A stretch of 64,000 nucleotides of DNA from Pseudomonas rustica (lineage in GTDB: Bacteria; Pseudomonadota; Gammaproteobacteria; Pseudomonadales; Pseudomonadaceae): the NCBI RefSeq assembly GCF_018336155.1, contig NZ_JAGYHF010000005.1, positions 372,001 to 436,000 on the forward strand. The letters run 5' to 3'. Shown here piece after piece: positions 38,776 to 48,740 of this stretch; within the stretch, counting starts at the first letter, position 1; every line of letters starts with the position of its first letter. The notes under the pieces are model-generated. The model was not told the origin of the DNA and searched no databases. It worked only from the letters and a program-made list of their open reading frames with translations. The position numbers and the translations under genes are program-made.

Positions 38776-39414
38776 ATGAGCAAGATTCTTGTGCTGCATG
38801 CCAGTCCGCGTGGTGATCGTTCCACTTCGCGCCGTCTGGCGGAAAGTTTTCTCAGCGCCTGGCAGGTGCGCCATCCGCAGGCTCAAGTCACTCGCCGTGA
38901 AGTCGGGCGGGCATTGATTCCGGCAGTCAACGAAGCGTTCGTCGCCGCAGCGTTTTACCCCGAGCCCGACAACCGGCCTCTGTCGATGCAGGCCGATCTG
39001 GCGCTCAGCGATCAACTGGTCGGCGAATTGTTCGATCATGATCTGCTGCTGATTTCCACGCCGATGTACAACTTCAACGTGCCCAGCGGGCTCAAGGCCT
39101 GGGTCGATCAGATCGTGCGGCTGGGCCTGACCTTCGATCACACGCTGGACAACGGCGTCGCCCAATACACGCCGCTGTTACAGGGCAAGAAGGCCTTGAT
39201 CGTCACCAGTCGCGGCGGATTCGGCTTCGGCCCCGGTGGCGAACTGGAAGCGCTGAACCACGCCGATCCATGGCTGCGCACGGCGCTGGGTTTCATCGGC
39301 ATCAACGATGTCAGCGTGGTCGCCGCCGAAGGTGAAGAATCCGCCGAACGCAGCTTCGCGGTGTCGGTGGCCGAGGCCGAGCAGCGGTTGCTCGACCTTG
39401 CCCGGGAGCTCTAG
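38776..39414 (+). CDS. azoR: FMN-dependent NADH-azoreductase
   Basis: A 212-residue flavodoxin-fold quinone/azo reductase: FMN phosphate loop [13 protein letters not shown], then [20 protein letters not shown] and [12 protein letters not shown]. It reduces azo compounds and quinones by two electrons using NADH. First gene of an azoR-sugE pair with no intergenic base. Confidence 0.92.
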   Translation: MSKILVLHASPRGDRSTSRRLAESFLSAWQVRHPQAQVTRREVGRALIPAVNEAFVAAAFYPEPDNRPLSMQADLALSDQLVGELFDHDLLLISTPMYNFNVPSGLKAWVDQIVRLGLTFDHTLDNGVAQYTPLLQGKKALIVTSRGGFGFGPGGELEALNHADPWLRTALGFIGINDVSVVAAEGEESAERSFAVSVAEAEQRLLDLAREL

Positions 39415-39720
39415 GTGGCCTGGGTGTTCCTGCTGATCGCCGCCGGTTTTGAAGTCACCTTCGCCATGGGCATGAAGTACGCCGAAGGTTTCACCCGGCT
39501 GTGGCCGTCGCTGATCACGGTGATCGCGGCGATCGGCGGGATTTACTTTCTGACTTTGGCGATGCGCGAGTTGCCGGTGAGTATTGCTTATCCGATCTGG
39601 ACGGCCATCGGCTCGCTGGGCACGGTGTTCCTCGGTTTTGCCTTGCTCGGCGAGAGCCTGACGCTGGTCAAACTGCTGTCGGTGGGGCTGATTGTGGCGG
39701 GGGTGGTGGGCCTGAAGTAG
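39415..39720 (+). CDS. sugE: SMR-family efflux protein (SugE/Gdx-like)
   Basis: A 101-residue protein with four transmembrane helices. The conserved membrane Glu is in AAGFEVTFAMGMKYAEGF and the dimer motif is WTAIGSLGTVFLG. The GTG start follows the azoR TAG directly, with GGGAG in the azoR end. SugE/Gdx members export guanidinium; others export quaternary ammonium compounds. No guanidine riboswitch is visible upstream. Confidence 0.88.
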   Translation: MAWVFLLIAAGFEVTFAMGMKYAEGFTRLWPSLITVIAAIGGIYFLTLAMRELPVSIAYPIWTAIGSLGTVFLGFALLGESLTLVKLLSVGLIVAGVVGLK

Positions 39721-39811
39721 GCTGGTCGATGAGTTGTCATCATCAGGGAGGATGCTTGGCGGGCGTTTTGCAGGCCTTGCATCCACTCACCGACCACAAG
39801 GATGTTTGCCC

Positions 39812-40690
39812 ATGTCCACGCGTTATCCGCTGGTGTTGGTTCCGGGCATGCTCGGGTTTGTACGTTTAGTGCTCTATCCGTATTGGTACGGAATCATCAA
39901 AGCCTTGCGCCGTGGTGGTGCGACAGTGTTCGCGGTTCAGGTGTCGCCGCTCAATTCGACCGAAGTGCGGGGCGAGCAACTGCTCGCGCGTATCGATGAG
40001 ATTCTGCGCGAGACCGGCGCGCAGAAGGTCAATCTGTTCGGCCACAGTCAGGGCTCTTTGACGGCGCGCTATGCCGCGGCGAAACGCCCGGATCTGGTGG
40101 CGTCGGTCACGTCGGTGGCGGGGCCCAATCATGGCTCGGAGCTGGCGGATTATCTGGAAAAACATTACCCGGCGGACAGCGCCAAGGGGCGTCTGCTTGA
40201 GGCGTTGTTGCGTTTTTTCGGGTGGCTGATGGCGGTGCTGGAGACCGGTTATCGCGGGCCGGGATTTCCGGTGGATGTCCATGCTTCGCACCATTCGCTG
40301 ACCACGGCGGGCGTGGCGCTGTTCAACCAGCGTTATCCACAGGGCTTGCCGCAAACCTGGGGCGGGCATGGGCCGGAAGAGGTTAACGGCGTGCGTTATT
40401 ACTCGTGGTCGGGGACGTTGCAGCCGGGCAAGACCGATCGCGGCGGCAATCTGTTTGACGGGACCAATCGCAGTTGTCGCTTGTTCGCGAAAACCTTTGT
40501 GCGCGAGCCGGGGCAGTGCGACGGGATGGTCGGGCGGTACAGCTCGCACCTCGGCACGGTGATTGGCGATGATTATCCGCTGGATCATTTCGACATTGTT
40601 AACCAGTCGCTGGGGCTGGTGGGCAAGGGCGCGGATCCGGTGCGGTTGTTTGTTGAGCACGCGGCACGGCTGGAGGCAGCGGGGCTTTAA
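39812..40690 (+). CDS. Triacylglycerol lipase, family I
   Basis: A 292-residue alpha/beta-hydrolase aligned along its length with Pseudomonas family I lipases: LVLVPGMLGF (oxyanion loop), nucleophile Ser79 in GHSQG, the calcium/His region SSHLGTVIGDDYPLDHFDIV. Unlike secreted LipA/LipC it has no signal peptide, and no foldase (lif) gene is near. Type I secretion signals are also absent. So it is either intracellular or exported in another way. Confidence 0.9.
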   Translation: MSTRYPLVLVPGMLGFVRLVLYPYWYGIIKALRRGGATVFAVQVSPLNSTEVRGEQLLARIDEILRETGAQKVNLFGHSQGSLTARYAAAKRPDLVASVTSVAGPNHGSELADYLEKHYPADSAKGRLLEALLRFFGWLMAVLETGYRGPGFPVDVHASHHSLTTAGVALFNQRYPQGLPQTWGGHGPEEVNGVRYYSWSGTLQPGKTDRGGNLFDGTNRSCRLFAKTFVREPGQCDGMVGRYSSHLGTVIGDDYPLDHFDIVNQSLGLVGKGADPVRLFVEHAARLEAAGL

Positions 40691-40711
40691 CCGTAAGACC
40701 GAGTTATCGTT

Positions 40712-40796
40712 CTTCGCGAGCAAGCCCGCTCCCACATTGGATGGCATTCCAACTGAAGAAATGCGGTCAACTGTGGGAGCGGGCTTGCTCGCGAAG
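40712..40796. repeat. REP palindrome pair, family B, outward orientation
   Basis: Arms CTTCGCGAGCAAGCCCGCTC and complement around a 35-base spacer, between the lipase and EamA genes. Confidence 0.87.
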
Positions 40797-40804
40797 AGGC
40801 CAGA

Positions 40805-41692
40805 TCAGGCAACGCTTAACTTTCGACCCAGCACGGTGGTCCAACGCTCAGAAAGTATCACCCCACCCAACGTCAGCAACCCGCCCACCAAGTGATACAT
40901 CGCCAACTGCTCCTTCAACACCACCGCCGCAATCAGCGCAGTAATCAATGGCAGCAAATTAAAGAACAATGTCGTCCGGCTCGGCCCCAGGCGTTGCACC
41001 GCCTGCATCCACGCCAACGGCGCAACCATCGAAGCCAGCAGGCACGCATACAACACCAGCGGAATGTTCTGCAGGGTCAAACCGGTTTTCGGCGAAGCGA
41101 CATACAGCGGAAACAACACGACAATCGCCACCAGCACCTGCAAATACAGCAACACCAGCGGCGGCAAACGTAGCTGCCATTTCTTCAGCAGCGTGCTGTA
41201 AATCGCGTAAGCCAGCGTCGCGATCAACATCATCGCATCGCCCATGTTCAGGCCGTGTTGCAGCAACGCGCCAAGGCTGCCCGACGACACCACCACCAGC
41301 ACGCCAGCAAACGACAGCACCGCGCCGACCAGCGCACCGGCGGTCAGACGTTGACCGAGGCTGATGATTGCCATGGCCAGCGACATCAACGGCATCAGCG
41401 ACAAAATGATGCCCATGTTGGTCGCGGTGGTCAGGGTCGCCGCAAAGTAAGCGAGGCTCTGATACACCGCCATACCCAGCACGCCGAGGACAAAAATCTT
41501 GCCCAAGTTCGGACGAATCTGCGGCCAGTGCGCGATCACCGCTTTGAGCATAAATGGCGTGAACAGCAAACCGGCGAGCAGCCAGCGATAGAAACCGATC
41601 TCGGCGGGGAAAATCGCCCCGACCGCCAGTTTGTTGATCACGGTATTGCCGGCCCAGATAAAAATCGCCAGCAGCGGAAACGCGTATTGCAT
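40805..41692 (-). CDS. EamA/DMT-family transporter
   Basis: A 295-residue protein with ten transmembrane helices in two EamA repeats (WAGNTVINKLAVG at the start and LGPSRTTLFFNLLPLITAL in the second half). It probably exports a metabolite or amino acid. It is divergent from an AraC regulator. Confidence 0.9.
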   Translation of the reverse strand: MQYAFPLLAIFIWAGNTVINKLAVGAIFPAEIGFYRWLLAGLLFTPFMLKAVIAHWPQIRPNLGKIFVLGVLGMAVYQSLAYFAATLTTATNMGIILSLMPLMSLAMAIISLGQRLTAGALVGAVLSFAGVLVVVSSGSLGALLQHGLNMGDAMMLIATLAYAIYSTLLKKWQLRLPPLVLLYLQVLVAIVVLFPLYVASPKTGLTLQNIPLVLYACLLASMVAPLAWMQAVQRLGPSRTTLFFNLLPLITALIAAVVLKEQLAMYHLVGGLLTLGGVILSERWTTVLGRKLSVA

Positions 41693-41788
41693 GAGTTGAA
41701 ACCAGTACGTTGATGAAGCGCAATTATCCCTTGTCTGGATACAGGCCTATACTTCGAACCGGACAACCTGCCTCTGAAACCGGACAGC

Positions 41789-42571
41789 ATGAACAGTAAA
41801 CACATCGATCTACTGGATTTCAGCGAGCTGCCGTCGGCGGTGTACTTCCGTTATGCCGATTTCAACGCCCACGAATTCGCCGCGCCGCACCGCCATCCGT
41901 GGGGCACGCTGGAATACGCGGCGCACGGCGTGCTGCACATGGACGTCGACGGCAGTCGCTTCATGTCGCCGCCGCAATACGCGGTGTGGGTGCCGCCGCA
42001 GGTCGAGCACAGTTTTTACAGCCATCAACCGGTCAACTATCGCGCGGTGTGTCTGGATCCCAAGGTCTGCGCCGATCTGCCCCGACGCGCCTGCACGCTG
42101 GCGATCAGCGACATTCTCAAAGCGATTCTCAAGGACTTCGCCGCACGCGATGTGAAAATTCCTCAACTCGATGCCGATCAACGACTGGCGCAGGTGTTGG
42201 TTGATCAACTGCAACAGGCGCCGGTGCACGAGTGTTATCTGCCCTACGCGAGCAGTCCGGGTTTGCTGGCGATCCTCGAATCGTTGCAGGCCGAGCCTGG
42301 CAACAACCAGCCGCTGGCGCATTGGGCGGCGCAAGTGCATGTCAGTGAGCGCACGTTGGCGCGTCAGTTTGTACGGGAACTGGGGATGAGTTTTGGCGAG
42401 TGGCGCCAGCGTCTGCGTTACCTTGCGGCGATCGAAGCGTTGGAGGGTCAGCGTAGCGTTCAGGAAATAGCCTTTGATCTTGGCTATAGCAGTGGTTCGG
42501 CATTTATTGCGATGTTTCAGCGTCAGGCCGGCTGTACACCGGAGTTTTATCGTCGACATAATTTGTTCTAG
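41789..42571 (+). CDS. AraC-family regulator
   Basis: A 260-residue protein: N-terminal cupin (PHRHPWGTLEYAAHGVLHMD) and C-terminal double HTH with the typical QEIAFDLGYSSGSAFIAMFQ. It likely regulates the divergent EamA exporter. Confidence 0.92.
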   Translation: MNSKHIDLLDFSELPSAVYFRYADFNAHEFAAPHRHPWGTLEYAAHGVLHMDVDGSRFMSPPQYAVWVPPQVEHSFYSHQPVNYRAVCLDPKVCADLPRRACTLAISDILKAILKDFAARDVKIPQLDADQRLAQVLVDQLQQAPVHECYLPYASSPGLLAILESLQAEPGNNQPLAHWAAQVHVSERTLARQFVRELGMSFGEWRQRLRYLAAIEALEGQRSVQEIAFDLGYSSGSAFIAMFQRQAGCTPEFYRRHNLF

Positions 42572-42679
42572 TTGCAAAGCGAACTTTCTTACAGGCTTCT
42601 CCGAAACCGGCTTCATAAGATGACGATGTTCTCGCGTTAGGCTGCCTCGATACTTTATGTGATCGAACAGGGATTGAAC

Positions 42680-45600
42680 GTGAGCAAAAAATTGTCGTCG
42701 GCTAATAATCTGGCCAGTTTAAACAGTGGTCAAAGTGTTCATCATGACTTTATCAGTAACGCCATTCCCGACTGGCTGGTTCAGTCAGGGAGCAAAAGAG
42801 TTGGCGAACTTAAACAGAGTCCGAAAGTTATACCGTCGTGGTTAGAGGAAGCGTCATCGGTTGAACTGCTTGCACTCAATCTGGCATCGGTCTCCAGATC
42901 GAACGCTCAAGCGGCGGTGGATCGGATGTTTGAACGATTGCAGGATGTTTATGCCTTCGCGCAGCCGTTGCTGGTTAAGGCATTGAAAGATCAATACGGC
43001 GTGTCCGTCGATGTTCGTGAGACTTTTGTCAGGCTGTATTCACCGGCGCACTTGTCCCCTTGGGTCATGAATGTAGCGGGCGGAATGAGTGTGCGTACCG
43101 TGTCCCTGCTGGATGCAGCGCTGCACAACTTTTCAGCCAATGAGGTTTTTCAGTCCGGCAGTGGCTTTATCAGCAAGCCGGATGAGCAAGGCCTGTTTGA
43201 AGTAAAAGTTTTGAATGCGCTGACGGTCGAACAGTTCAAAGAGTTATGTCGAACTCTGGATATAGGCCAGCGATATAAGGTTTATCTTCAAGACTATTTG
43301 CGGCCAGCCGATGCCCTCCCTCGCCATTTTTTGCGAAGCCAGGTTATCGAAAGCCAGAAACATACTTTCAAAATGGCTGCCCATCTGGCGTTGATGAAGA
43401 AAGATATTTCAGCGGAGGTGTATCTGCACGCGCTGCACCTGTTCGGCGACAAACGAGGGCTGAAGCTTGATGGTTTGCCAGTTCGTTATTTCCACCTGAC
43501 GATGCTCGATGTGCGCCTGACCGGCATTGTCCTGATGATGCCTGATCCAGAGGCACCCGTTGCCGGCGTGCGGCGGGTCATTGCCTACGTGCCGCACGAT
43601 CCGCAACATCCATTGAAGGAATACCCTTCATCACAGGCATTTTTCGCTGAGCTGACGCGTCAACTCAGGGGAGATACCGACGCGGCACCGTCCACGCCCA
43701 ACCGCTATCAGGTGTTTTTCACCCAGTTCGTCGAACATGAGCAACGTGGGCGTTTTTTTGCCCAACTGCATGCGCAACTGTTTCCGATTCAGTATCACGG
43801 GCCTTCGCCACGACCCGACCAACCGTCCTGGCGTGAAACACCCGCGCCAAACCCGCACCTGCGATTCGGTGCCATTGCCTTTGGTGATCAGACGGGCGAG
43901 CGTTTCAACGCTGACCTGTGGGGTTACCTGTTCCAGCAGCAAGTCAACAAGATGCTTAATGACGGACGTACATTGGCTGTTTCCACGGCGGATGCCGACA
44001 GCGCCGAGCGCTGGGCCTGGGTCGAAGATTTTGAGCAGATGTTTTTCGAGATCCTCAATGTTGCGCTGTTGGTCGTGACCCCTTTTGTGCCGTTTCTCGG
44101 GGAAATGATGCTGAGCTATATGGTCTATCAATTGCTCGGCGACGTCGTGGAGGGCGTGATAGATCTGGCCGCTGGCGACTACGTGCAAGCAGTAGAACAC
44201 CTCCTCGGCGCAACCGAATCGATCATCGAGGCTGGTCTCTTTGCGGTCGGCGGCAGTTTTGCCAGGGAGGTCATTCGTCCCAAGCTGTCGGCGTTTCTCG
44301 AAAATGCCGCACCGGTCACGCTGGCGGACGGCAGCCAACGTCTGTGGGGGCAGAATCTTGAGCCCTATCTGCAACATAATCTGCAACTGGCAGCGGAGGC
44401 CAGGCCCCAGGCTGACGGGTTACACCTGCATCAGGGCAAGTCGATCCTGCGCCTTGATGCGCGTCACTTCGAGATTCGGAAGGACAGGCAGAGTGGCCAA
44501 CATCGGATTCAGCACCCCGGCCGTCCGCACGCCTACCAACCGGTGGTCAACAGCAATGGCGCAGGCGCTTTCGTCATCGAAGGCGAAAAACCATTCAATT
44601 GGGATGTCGATACGCTGATGCGCAGGCTCGGGTCTTCGGTGGAAGGCCTGACCGATGATTTTGCGGCGATTCGTACTGTCAGTCAGGTAGAGCCCGGTGC
44701 ACTGCGGCGCATGTACGCTGACCATGAGAGGGCGATCCCGTTGCTTAGCGATACGGTGACCCGATTCAGAATCGACCGCGACATCAAGACATTCATCGAA
44801 CAACTGTCCAGTGCCAGCCCCGATCAGTACCTGAATGCCGATCCTGTCTGGCAGTTTCAACTGCTTGATGGCGTGTGGCCGGGCGAGCCGGTTGAGCTGA
44901 TCGGGGCGCGCGGCGAGAGGCTAGGGTATCTGGGCGCCGTCAATGCGCGGCCCTTGCGCCTGTCGCTGGAACGTCTGATGGACGGCGATTGGCTGAAGAC
45001 ACTGGTGACACAACTGGATGACGCACAAATCCGAGCGTTGTTGGGCGATTCTTCCAGTGCACCGGTCTCCTCGCCCGAGGTGAGTACCCGACGTCTTCGC
45101 GTCGAGTTGGCACGGTTGGCCCGTCGGCGCCAATCGCGGTTGTTCGAGCAACGCTATAACCGCGAGGCTGGAAACATTTCTGCGCCGGCTCGGGTCATTC
45201 AAGATCAACTGCAGCCGTTGCCCGGCCCGGTGGCGCAGGCATTGGCGTCCCTGGCGACACCTGCGGAACTTGAGGCCCTAGCCCAGGCAAAAATTCCCGA
45301 ACGATTGCTGAATCTCGGGCGTTGGGCGCAGCAGGATGTGCGCATCAGCCGGGCCTATGAAGGATTGTTTCTGGAATCGGTAGAAAGTGCTGAAAGCGAC
45401 ACGCTGGTGTTGCACTCGTTGGCAAACCTGCCGGGCTGGAATCCCGACGTGAGCATTGAAGTGAGTCTTTACCGCTACGGTGGACGGCAGCTGGAACGCA
45501 TCGGCTCCGCTACGGCATCCATTCAACGCACGATCGTTGTCGACGAACACGGCAGGTTCCAGGCGCATGATGCTTCAGGTCAGGCGTTGCATCCTTCCAG

Positions 45601-47080
45601 CGATTTCTACACGGCGATACTGCAAGCATTACCGGATGGCGAGCGCAATCGTCTGGGCATCCACATCGGTGAAATGTCGAAGTTGAAATCCGCGTTGCGT
45701 GAGCACCTCCTCAAACCTCATCGGCTGCTCAAGGTTCTCAACGACTTACCCGTCCTGCCGGTGCAGACATTCGATCCGTCGTTCATGCGTCTGCGTGGAG
45801 GCGGGGTGACCGACGCCGCTGAAGTCCCGGTATTGCAGGGCATCGCCGAAACGTTTTCTGACTTTGTCGCGGCAGCGTTTCATCCCAGCGTTGCCGAATT
45901 TGAGCAATACAACTATCTGCGCGGTTTGCAGTTGATGAACGAAACGTTGCCACTCGAATGCTGGAACAGCCTGGTGGAGGCTTTCATAAGCGCCAACGCT
46001 CAGGGATATGAAGCCAATCAGAGGGTGGTGCGCAGTATCGAAGTCCTGCCGGATTTGCAAAAACTGATGAGCGCAGACGCTTTTCAGCACTTGATCGGGC
46101 GACTGTTTACCGCCGATGGACTGGAACCGCTCACGAAGTCCGAATGCAATCTGGGGAGCATCGCGCGCAATCTACAGCAGACCGGACGGGATCAGGATTA
46201 TCAAGCGCTCAGGCAGGCAGTGCTGGAAAACCCCGATCATCAGGTTGAACCTTGGGAGGAACTGCGGGAATACCATGAACTTCTCTCTTCTGGCGCTGAA
46301 CCTGACTCCACGCCGAGCGAGGTGACGGCTCAAGTCATGGCCAATCTGCAGTCGGCGCAGCGTGCCATATTCAGGGCCAAAGAGTTACTGCCGCTCTCTG
46401 GCAATCAGTTGCCGAGCATCTGGGAAAAGGGCGGTTCGGCGATTGCGAAGATCAAAGGGCTCAGACAGCTGGATCTTCAGTCGGGTGACTTCACTGCCCG
46501 CTGGACCAGTGCGGAAACCGCCAGGAAAGCCATCGCCATCAAGGGCGGTAATTGCTCGGAAAACTCCAAGGTCACGTTCTCGATTCTCGCGAGCCAGCCG
46601 AGGGCGTCGCGCATTCATATCGTCAAAGCGACCGCTTTCGATCATCAGTACGTGGTGATTGGTGACGACTTGAGCAATCTTGCCGAGTTGGTGGTGGCCG
46701 ACTCGTGGCCAGAATTTCCCGTCGCACACACGGCTGATAAAGGTTACTTCCGGTTCGAGCTGCCAGCACTGGAAACCCTGGAGCCTGGCCCTGCGGTTGC
46801 CGACTACGCGTTCATCGAGAGTGTCCCGCCGGGACCGGCGGCACTGCCGCAAGTTTCACAGGAGAACACCATCAGGCAAATCAAGATAAACAAGCTCCAC
46901 CAGAGGGGGGCTTATGCTCAGTTCACCTCGGTGGCAGAGCTGGGTGCGCGCTACCATACGCCAGATGAAGTGCCGGTTTCTTTCGAACTGCTGCCCACGA
47001 CAGTTATTGAAAAAAGGATTGAGGCTTATAGGGATTATCAGAAAGCGTTTGAGAAACCGGGGGCCGCAGGCACTGAATAG
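42680..47080 (+). CDS. Giant DUF6543/dermonecrotic-toxin-like protein with papain-like C-terminal domain
   Basis: A 1466-residue protein. The GTG at 42680 is preferred because AGGGA lies six bases upstream; a GTG at 42659 has none. Residues 1-1040 are a chassis shared with the protein at 53.2 kb: AALHNF, HPLKEYPS (about 310), WRETP (about 384), a hydrophobic segment (about 454-487, VVTPFVPFLGEMMLSYMVYQ), TLADG, RAYEGL and LPGW (about 916), LRGG. The C-terminus differs. Cys1292 (KGGNCSENSK), His1322 (FDHQYVVIG) and Asp1341 (VVADSWPEFP) fit the Cys-His-Asp order of papain-like toxin domains such as the deamidase of dermonecrotic-type toxins. No signal peptide. Target and delivery unknown. Confidence 0.8.
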   Translation: MSKKLSSANNLASLNSGQSVHHDFISNAIPDWLVQSGSKRVGELKQSPKVIPSWLEEASSVELLALNLASVSRSNAQAAVDRMFERLQDVYAFAQPLLVKALKDQYGVSVDVRETFVRLYSPAHLSPWVMNVAGGMSVRTVSLLDAALHNFSANEVFQSGSGFISKPDEQGLFEVKVLNALTVEQFKELCRTLDIGQRYKVYLQDYLRPADALPRHFLRSQVIESQKHTFKMAAHLALMKKDISAEVYLHALHLFGDKRGLKLDGLPVRYFHLTMLDVRLTGIVLMMPDPEAPVAGVRRVIAYVPHDPQHPLKEYPSSQAFFAELTRQLRGDTDAAPSTPNRYQVFFTQFVEHEQRGRFFAQLHAQLFPIQYHGPSPRPDQPSWRETPAPNPHLRFGAIAFGDQTGERFNADLWGYLFQQQVNKMLNDGRTLAVSTADADSAERWAWVEDFEQMFFEILNVALLVVTPFVPFLGEMMLSYMVYQLLGDVVEGVIDLAAGDYVQAVEHLLGATESIIEAGLFAVGGSFAREVIRPKLSAFLENAAPVTLADGSQRLWGQNLEPYLQHNLQLAAEARPQADGLHLHQGKSILRLDARHFEIRKDRQSGQHRIQHPGRPHAYQPVVNSNGAGAFVIEGEKPFNWDVDTLMRRLGSSVEGLTDDFAAIRTVSQVEPGALRRMYADHERAIPLLSDTVTRFRIDRDIKTFIEQLSSASPDQYLNADPVWQFQLLDGVWPGEPVELIGARGERLGYLGAVNARPLRLSLERLMDGDWLKTLVTQLDDAQIRALLGDSSSAPVSSPEVSTRRLRVELARLARRRQSRLFEQRYNREAGNISAPARVIQDQLQPLPGPVAQALASLATPAELEALAQAKIPERLLNLGRWAQQDVRISRAYEGLFLESVESAESDTLVLHSLANLPGWNPDVSIEVSLYRYGGRQLERIGSATASIQRTIVVDEHGRFQAHDASGQALHPSSDFYTAILQALPDGERNRLGIHIGEMSKLKSALREHLLKPHRLLKVLNDLPVLPVQTFDPSFMRLRGGGVTDAAEVPVLQGIAETFSDFVAAAFHPSVAEFEQYNYLRGLQLMNETLPLECWNSLVEAFISANAQGYEANQRVVRSIEVLPDLQKLMSADAFQHLIGRLFTADGLEPLTKSECNLGSIARNLQQTGRDQDYQALRQAVLENPDHQVEPWEELREYHELLSSGAEPDSTPSEVTAQVMANLQSAQRAIFRAKELLPLSGNQLPSIWEKGGSAIAKIKGLRQLDLQSGDFTARWTSAETARKAIAIKGGNCSENSKVTFSILASQPRASRIHIVKATAFDHQYVVIGDDLSNLAELVVADSWPEFPVAHTADKGYFRFELPALETLEPGPAVADYAFIESVPPGPAALPQVSQENTIRQIKINKLHQRGAYAQFTSVAELGARYHTPDEVPVSFELLPTTVIEKRIEAYRDYQKAFEKPGAAGTE

Positions 47081-47208
47081 GCGCTGCGGTCAGGGATCTG
47101 GCGCGTGCGGCAAAGATCCGGAGCAGGGTGCGGAGGAAGGTGTAACAAGATTTGGCTACACTCCTGCAGAGGCCGCATCCATCGGTGCGGCGACAAGGAG
47201 AAAACTCC

Positions 47209-47514
47209 ATGAAGATGTTGCGTGTGCCTTTGTTGATGATTGGTTTGCTCCTGTGTTCCCAGGGTTTTGCCGCCACGGCGCAGCAAAACAAAATGACCAC
47301 CTGCAATGCCGATGCGACCGCCAAGAGTCTGAAAGGCGATGAGCGCAAAACCTTCATGAGCACTTGCCTCAAGGCAACGCCTGCGGCTAACGACGGCAAG
47401 CAACTGACCCCGCAGCAGCAAAAAATGACCACCTGCAACGCCGATGCGAAAACCAAAGCGCTGACCGGCGATGCGCGCAAGGCGTTTATGAGTGATTGCC
47501 TGAAGAAAAAATAA
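47209..47514 (+). CDS. PsiF-repeat family protein
   Basis: A 101-residue exported protein with a signal peptide ending GFAA and two PsiF repeats of about 31 residues (QNKMTTCNADATAKSLKGDE and QQKMTTCNADAKTKALTGDA), each with two cysteines. PsiF is known as a phosphate-starvation-inducible protein in E. coli; its role is unknown. No Pho box is visible upstream. AAGGAG precedes the ATG. Confidence 0.9.
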   Translation: MKMLRVPLLMIGLLLCSQGFAATAQQNKMTTCNADATAKSLKGDERKTFMSTCLKATPAANDGKQLTPQQQKMTTCNADAKTKALTGDARKAFMSDCLKKK

Positions 47515-47546
47515 ACACTTGAGTCTTGTGGTGAGCGGGCTGGCCT

Positions 47547-47612
47547 CTTCGCGAGCAAGCTCGCTCCCACAGGAGTGCGCATGCCAATGTGGGAGCGAGC
47601 TTGCTCGCGAAG
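47547..47612. repeat. REP palindrome pair, family B
   Basis: Arms CTTCGCGAGCAAGCTCGCTC and complement around a short spacer. Confidence 0.87.
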
Positions 47613-47717
47613 GGGCCGGTCGTTACGCCGCCAATCTCAAACCCTGCATATCCCTAGTGCTCCCCCCGGAACGCTGGCAGACTGCCCATCCTTTTACGCC
47701 GTTCGTTTTGAGGCTGT

Positions 47718-48731
47718 ATGCCAACGTTTTCTGAGCGTCATGTAGTGTTCTGGGTCAGTTGCATCATCATTTTCGGCGGTTTGCTGCTGGTGCTGCCGCT
47801 GCGCTTGTTGCCGAGCCTGCTCGCCGGCTTGTTGGTGTTCGAGCTGGTCAACATGCTCACCCCGCAACTGCAACGGCTGATTGAAGGCCGCCGCGCGCGC
47901 TGGCTGGCGGTGGCGTTGCTGGGGACGTTGGTGGTCAGTGTGCTGGCGCTGCTCTTTGCCGGCGCGATCAGTTTCCTGTTGCACGAAGCGGAAAACCCGG
48001 GCGCCTCGCTCGATAAATTCATGGGCGTGGTGGATCGTGCGCGCGGGCAACTGCCGCCGTTCATCGACGCTTATCTGCCCGCCAGCGCCGGTGAATTCCG
48101 CGTGGCGATTGGCGAATGGATGAGCAAGCATCTCTCCGAGCTGCAATTGGTCGGCAAGGATGCGGCGCACATGTTCGTGACGCTGCTGATCGGCATGGTG
48201 CTCGGCGCGATCATCGCCCTGCAGCGCGTGCCGGACGTCACCAAACGCAAACCGCTGGCGGCGGCGCTGTTCGATCGTCTGCACCTGCTGGTTCAAGCGT
48301 TTCGCAATATCGTTTTCGCGCAGATCAAAATTGCCTTGCTCAACACCTTCTTCACCGGGATCTTCCTCGCGGTGATCCTGCCGATGTTCGGCGTGAAGCT
48401 GCCGTTGACCAAAACCCTGATCGTGCTGACCTTCCTGCTCGGTCTGCTGCCGGTAATCGGCAATCTGATATCCAACACGCTGATCACCATCGTCGGCCTG
48501 TCGCTGTCGATCTGGGTGGCGGTGGCGGCGTTGGGTTATCTGATCGTTATCCACAAACTTGAATACTTCCTGAATGCGCGCATTGTCGGCGGGCAGATCA
48601 GTGCCAAGTCGTGGGAGTTGCTGCTGGCGATGCTGGTGTTCGAGGCCGCGTTCGGCCTGCCGGGGGTGGTGGCAGGGCCGATTTATTACGCGTATTTGAA
48701 GAGTGAGTTGAAGCTGGGCGGGATGGTTTAA
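47718..48731 (+). CDS. AI-2E family (PerM-like) membrane transporter
   Basis: A 337-residue membrane protein with about seven to eight helices. Family regions include LLPSLLAGLLVFELVNML near the N-terminus and FLLGLLPVIGNLISNTLITI in the C-terminal half. Members are putative exporters or Na+/H+ antiporters; the AI-2 name reflects E. coli TqsA only. Confidence 0.9.
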   Translation: MPTFSERHVVFWVSCIIIFGGLLLVLPLRLLPSLLAGLLVFELVNMLTPQLQRLIEGRRARWLAVALLGTLVVSVLALLFAGAISFLLHEAENPGASLDKFMGVVDRARGQLPPFIDAYLPASAGEFRVAIGEWMSKHLSELQLVGKDAAHMFVTLLIGMVLGAIIALQRVPDVTKRKPLAAALFDRLHLLVQAFRNIVFAQIKIALLNTFFTGIFLAVILPMFGVKLPLTKTLIVLTFLLGLLPVIGNLISNTLITIVGLSLSIWVAVAALGYLIVIHKLEYFLNARIVGGQISAKSWELLLAMLVFEAAFGLPGVVAGPIYYAYLKSELKLGGMV

Positions 48732-48740
48732 CCACCCCGT

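Noticed and set aside
39300..39414. Guanidine riboswitch before sugE
   Set aside because: There is no intergenic space between azoR and sugE, and no aptamer-like sequence before azoR.
47081..47208. Pho box before the PsiF-like gene
   Set aside because: No CTGTCAT direct repeat is visible, although the family name suggests phosphate control.
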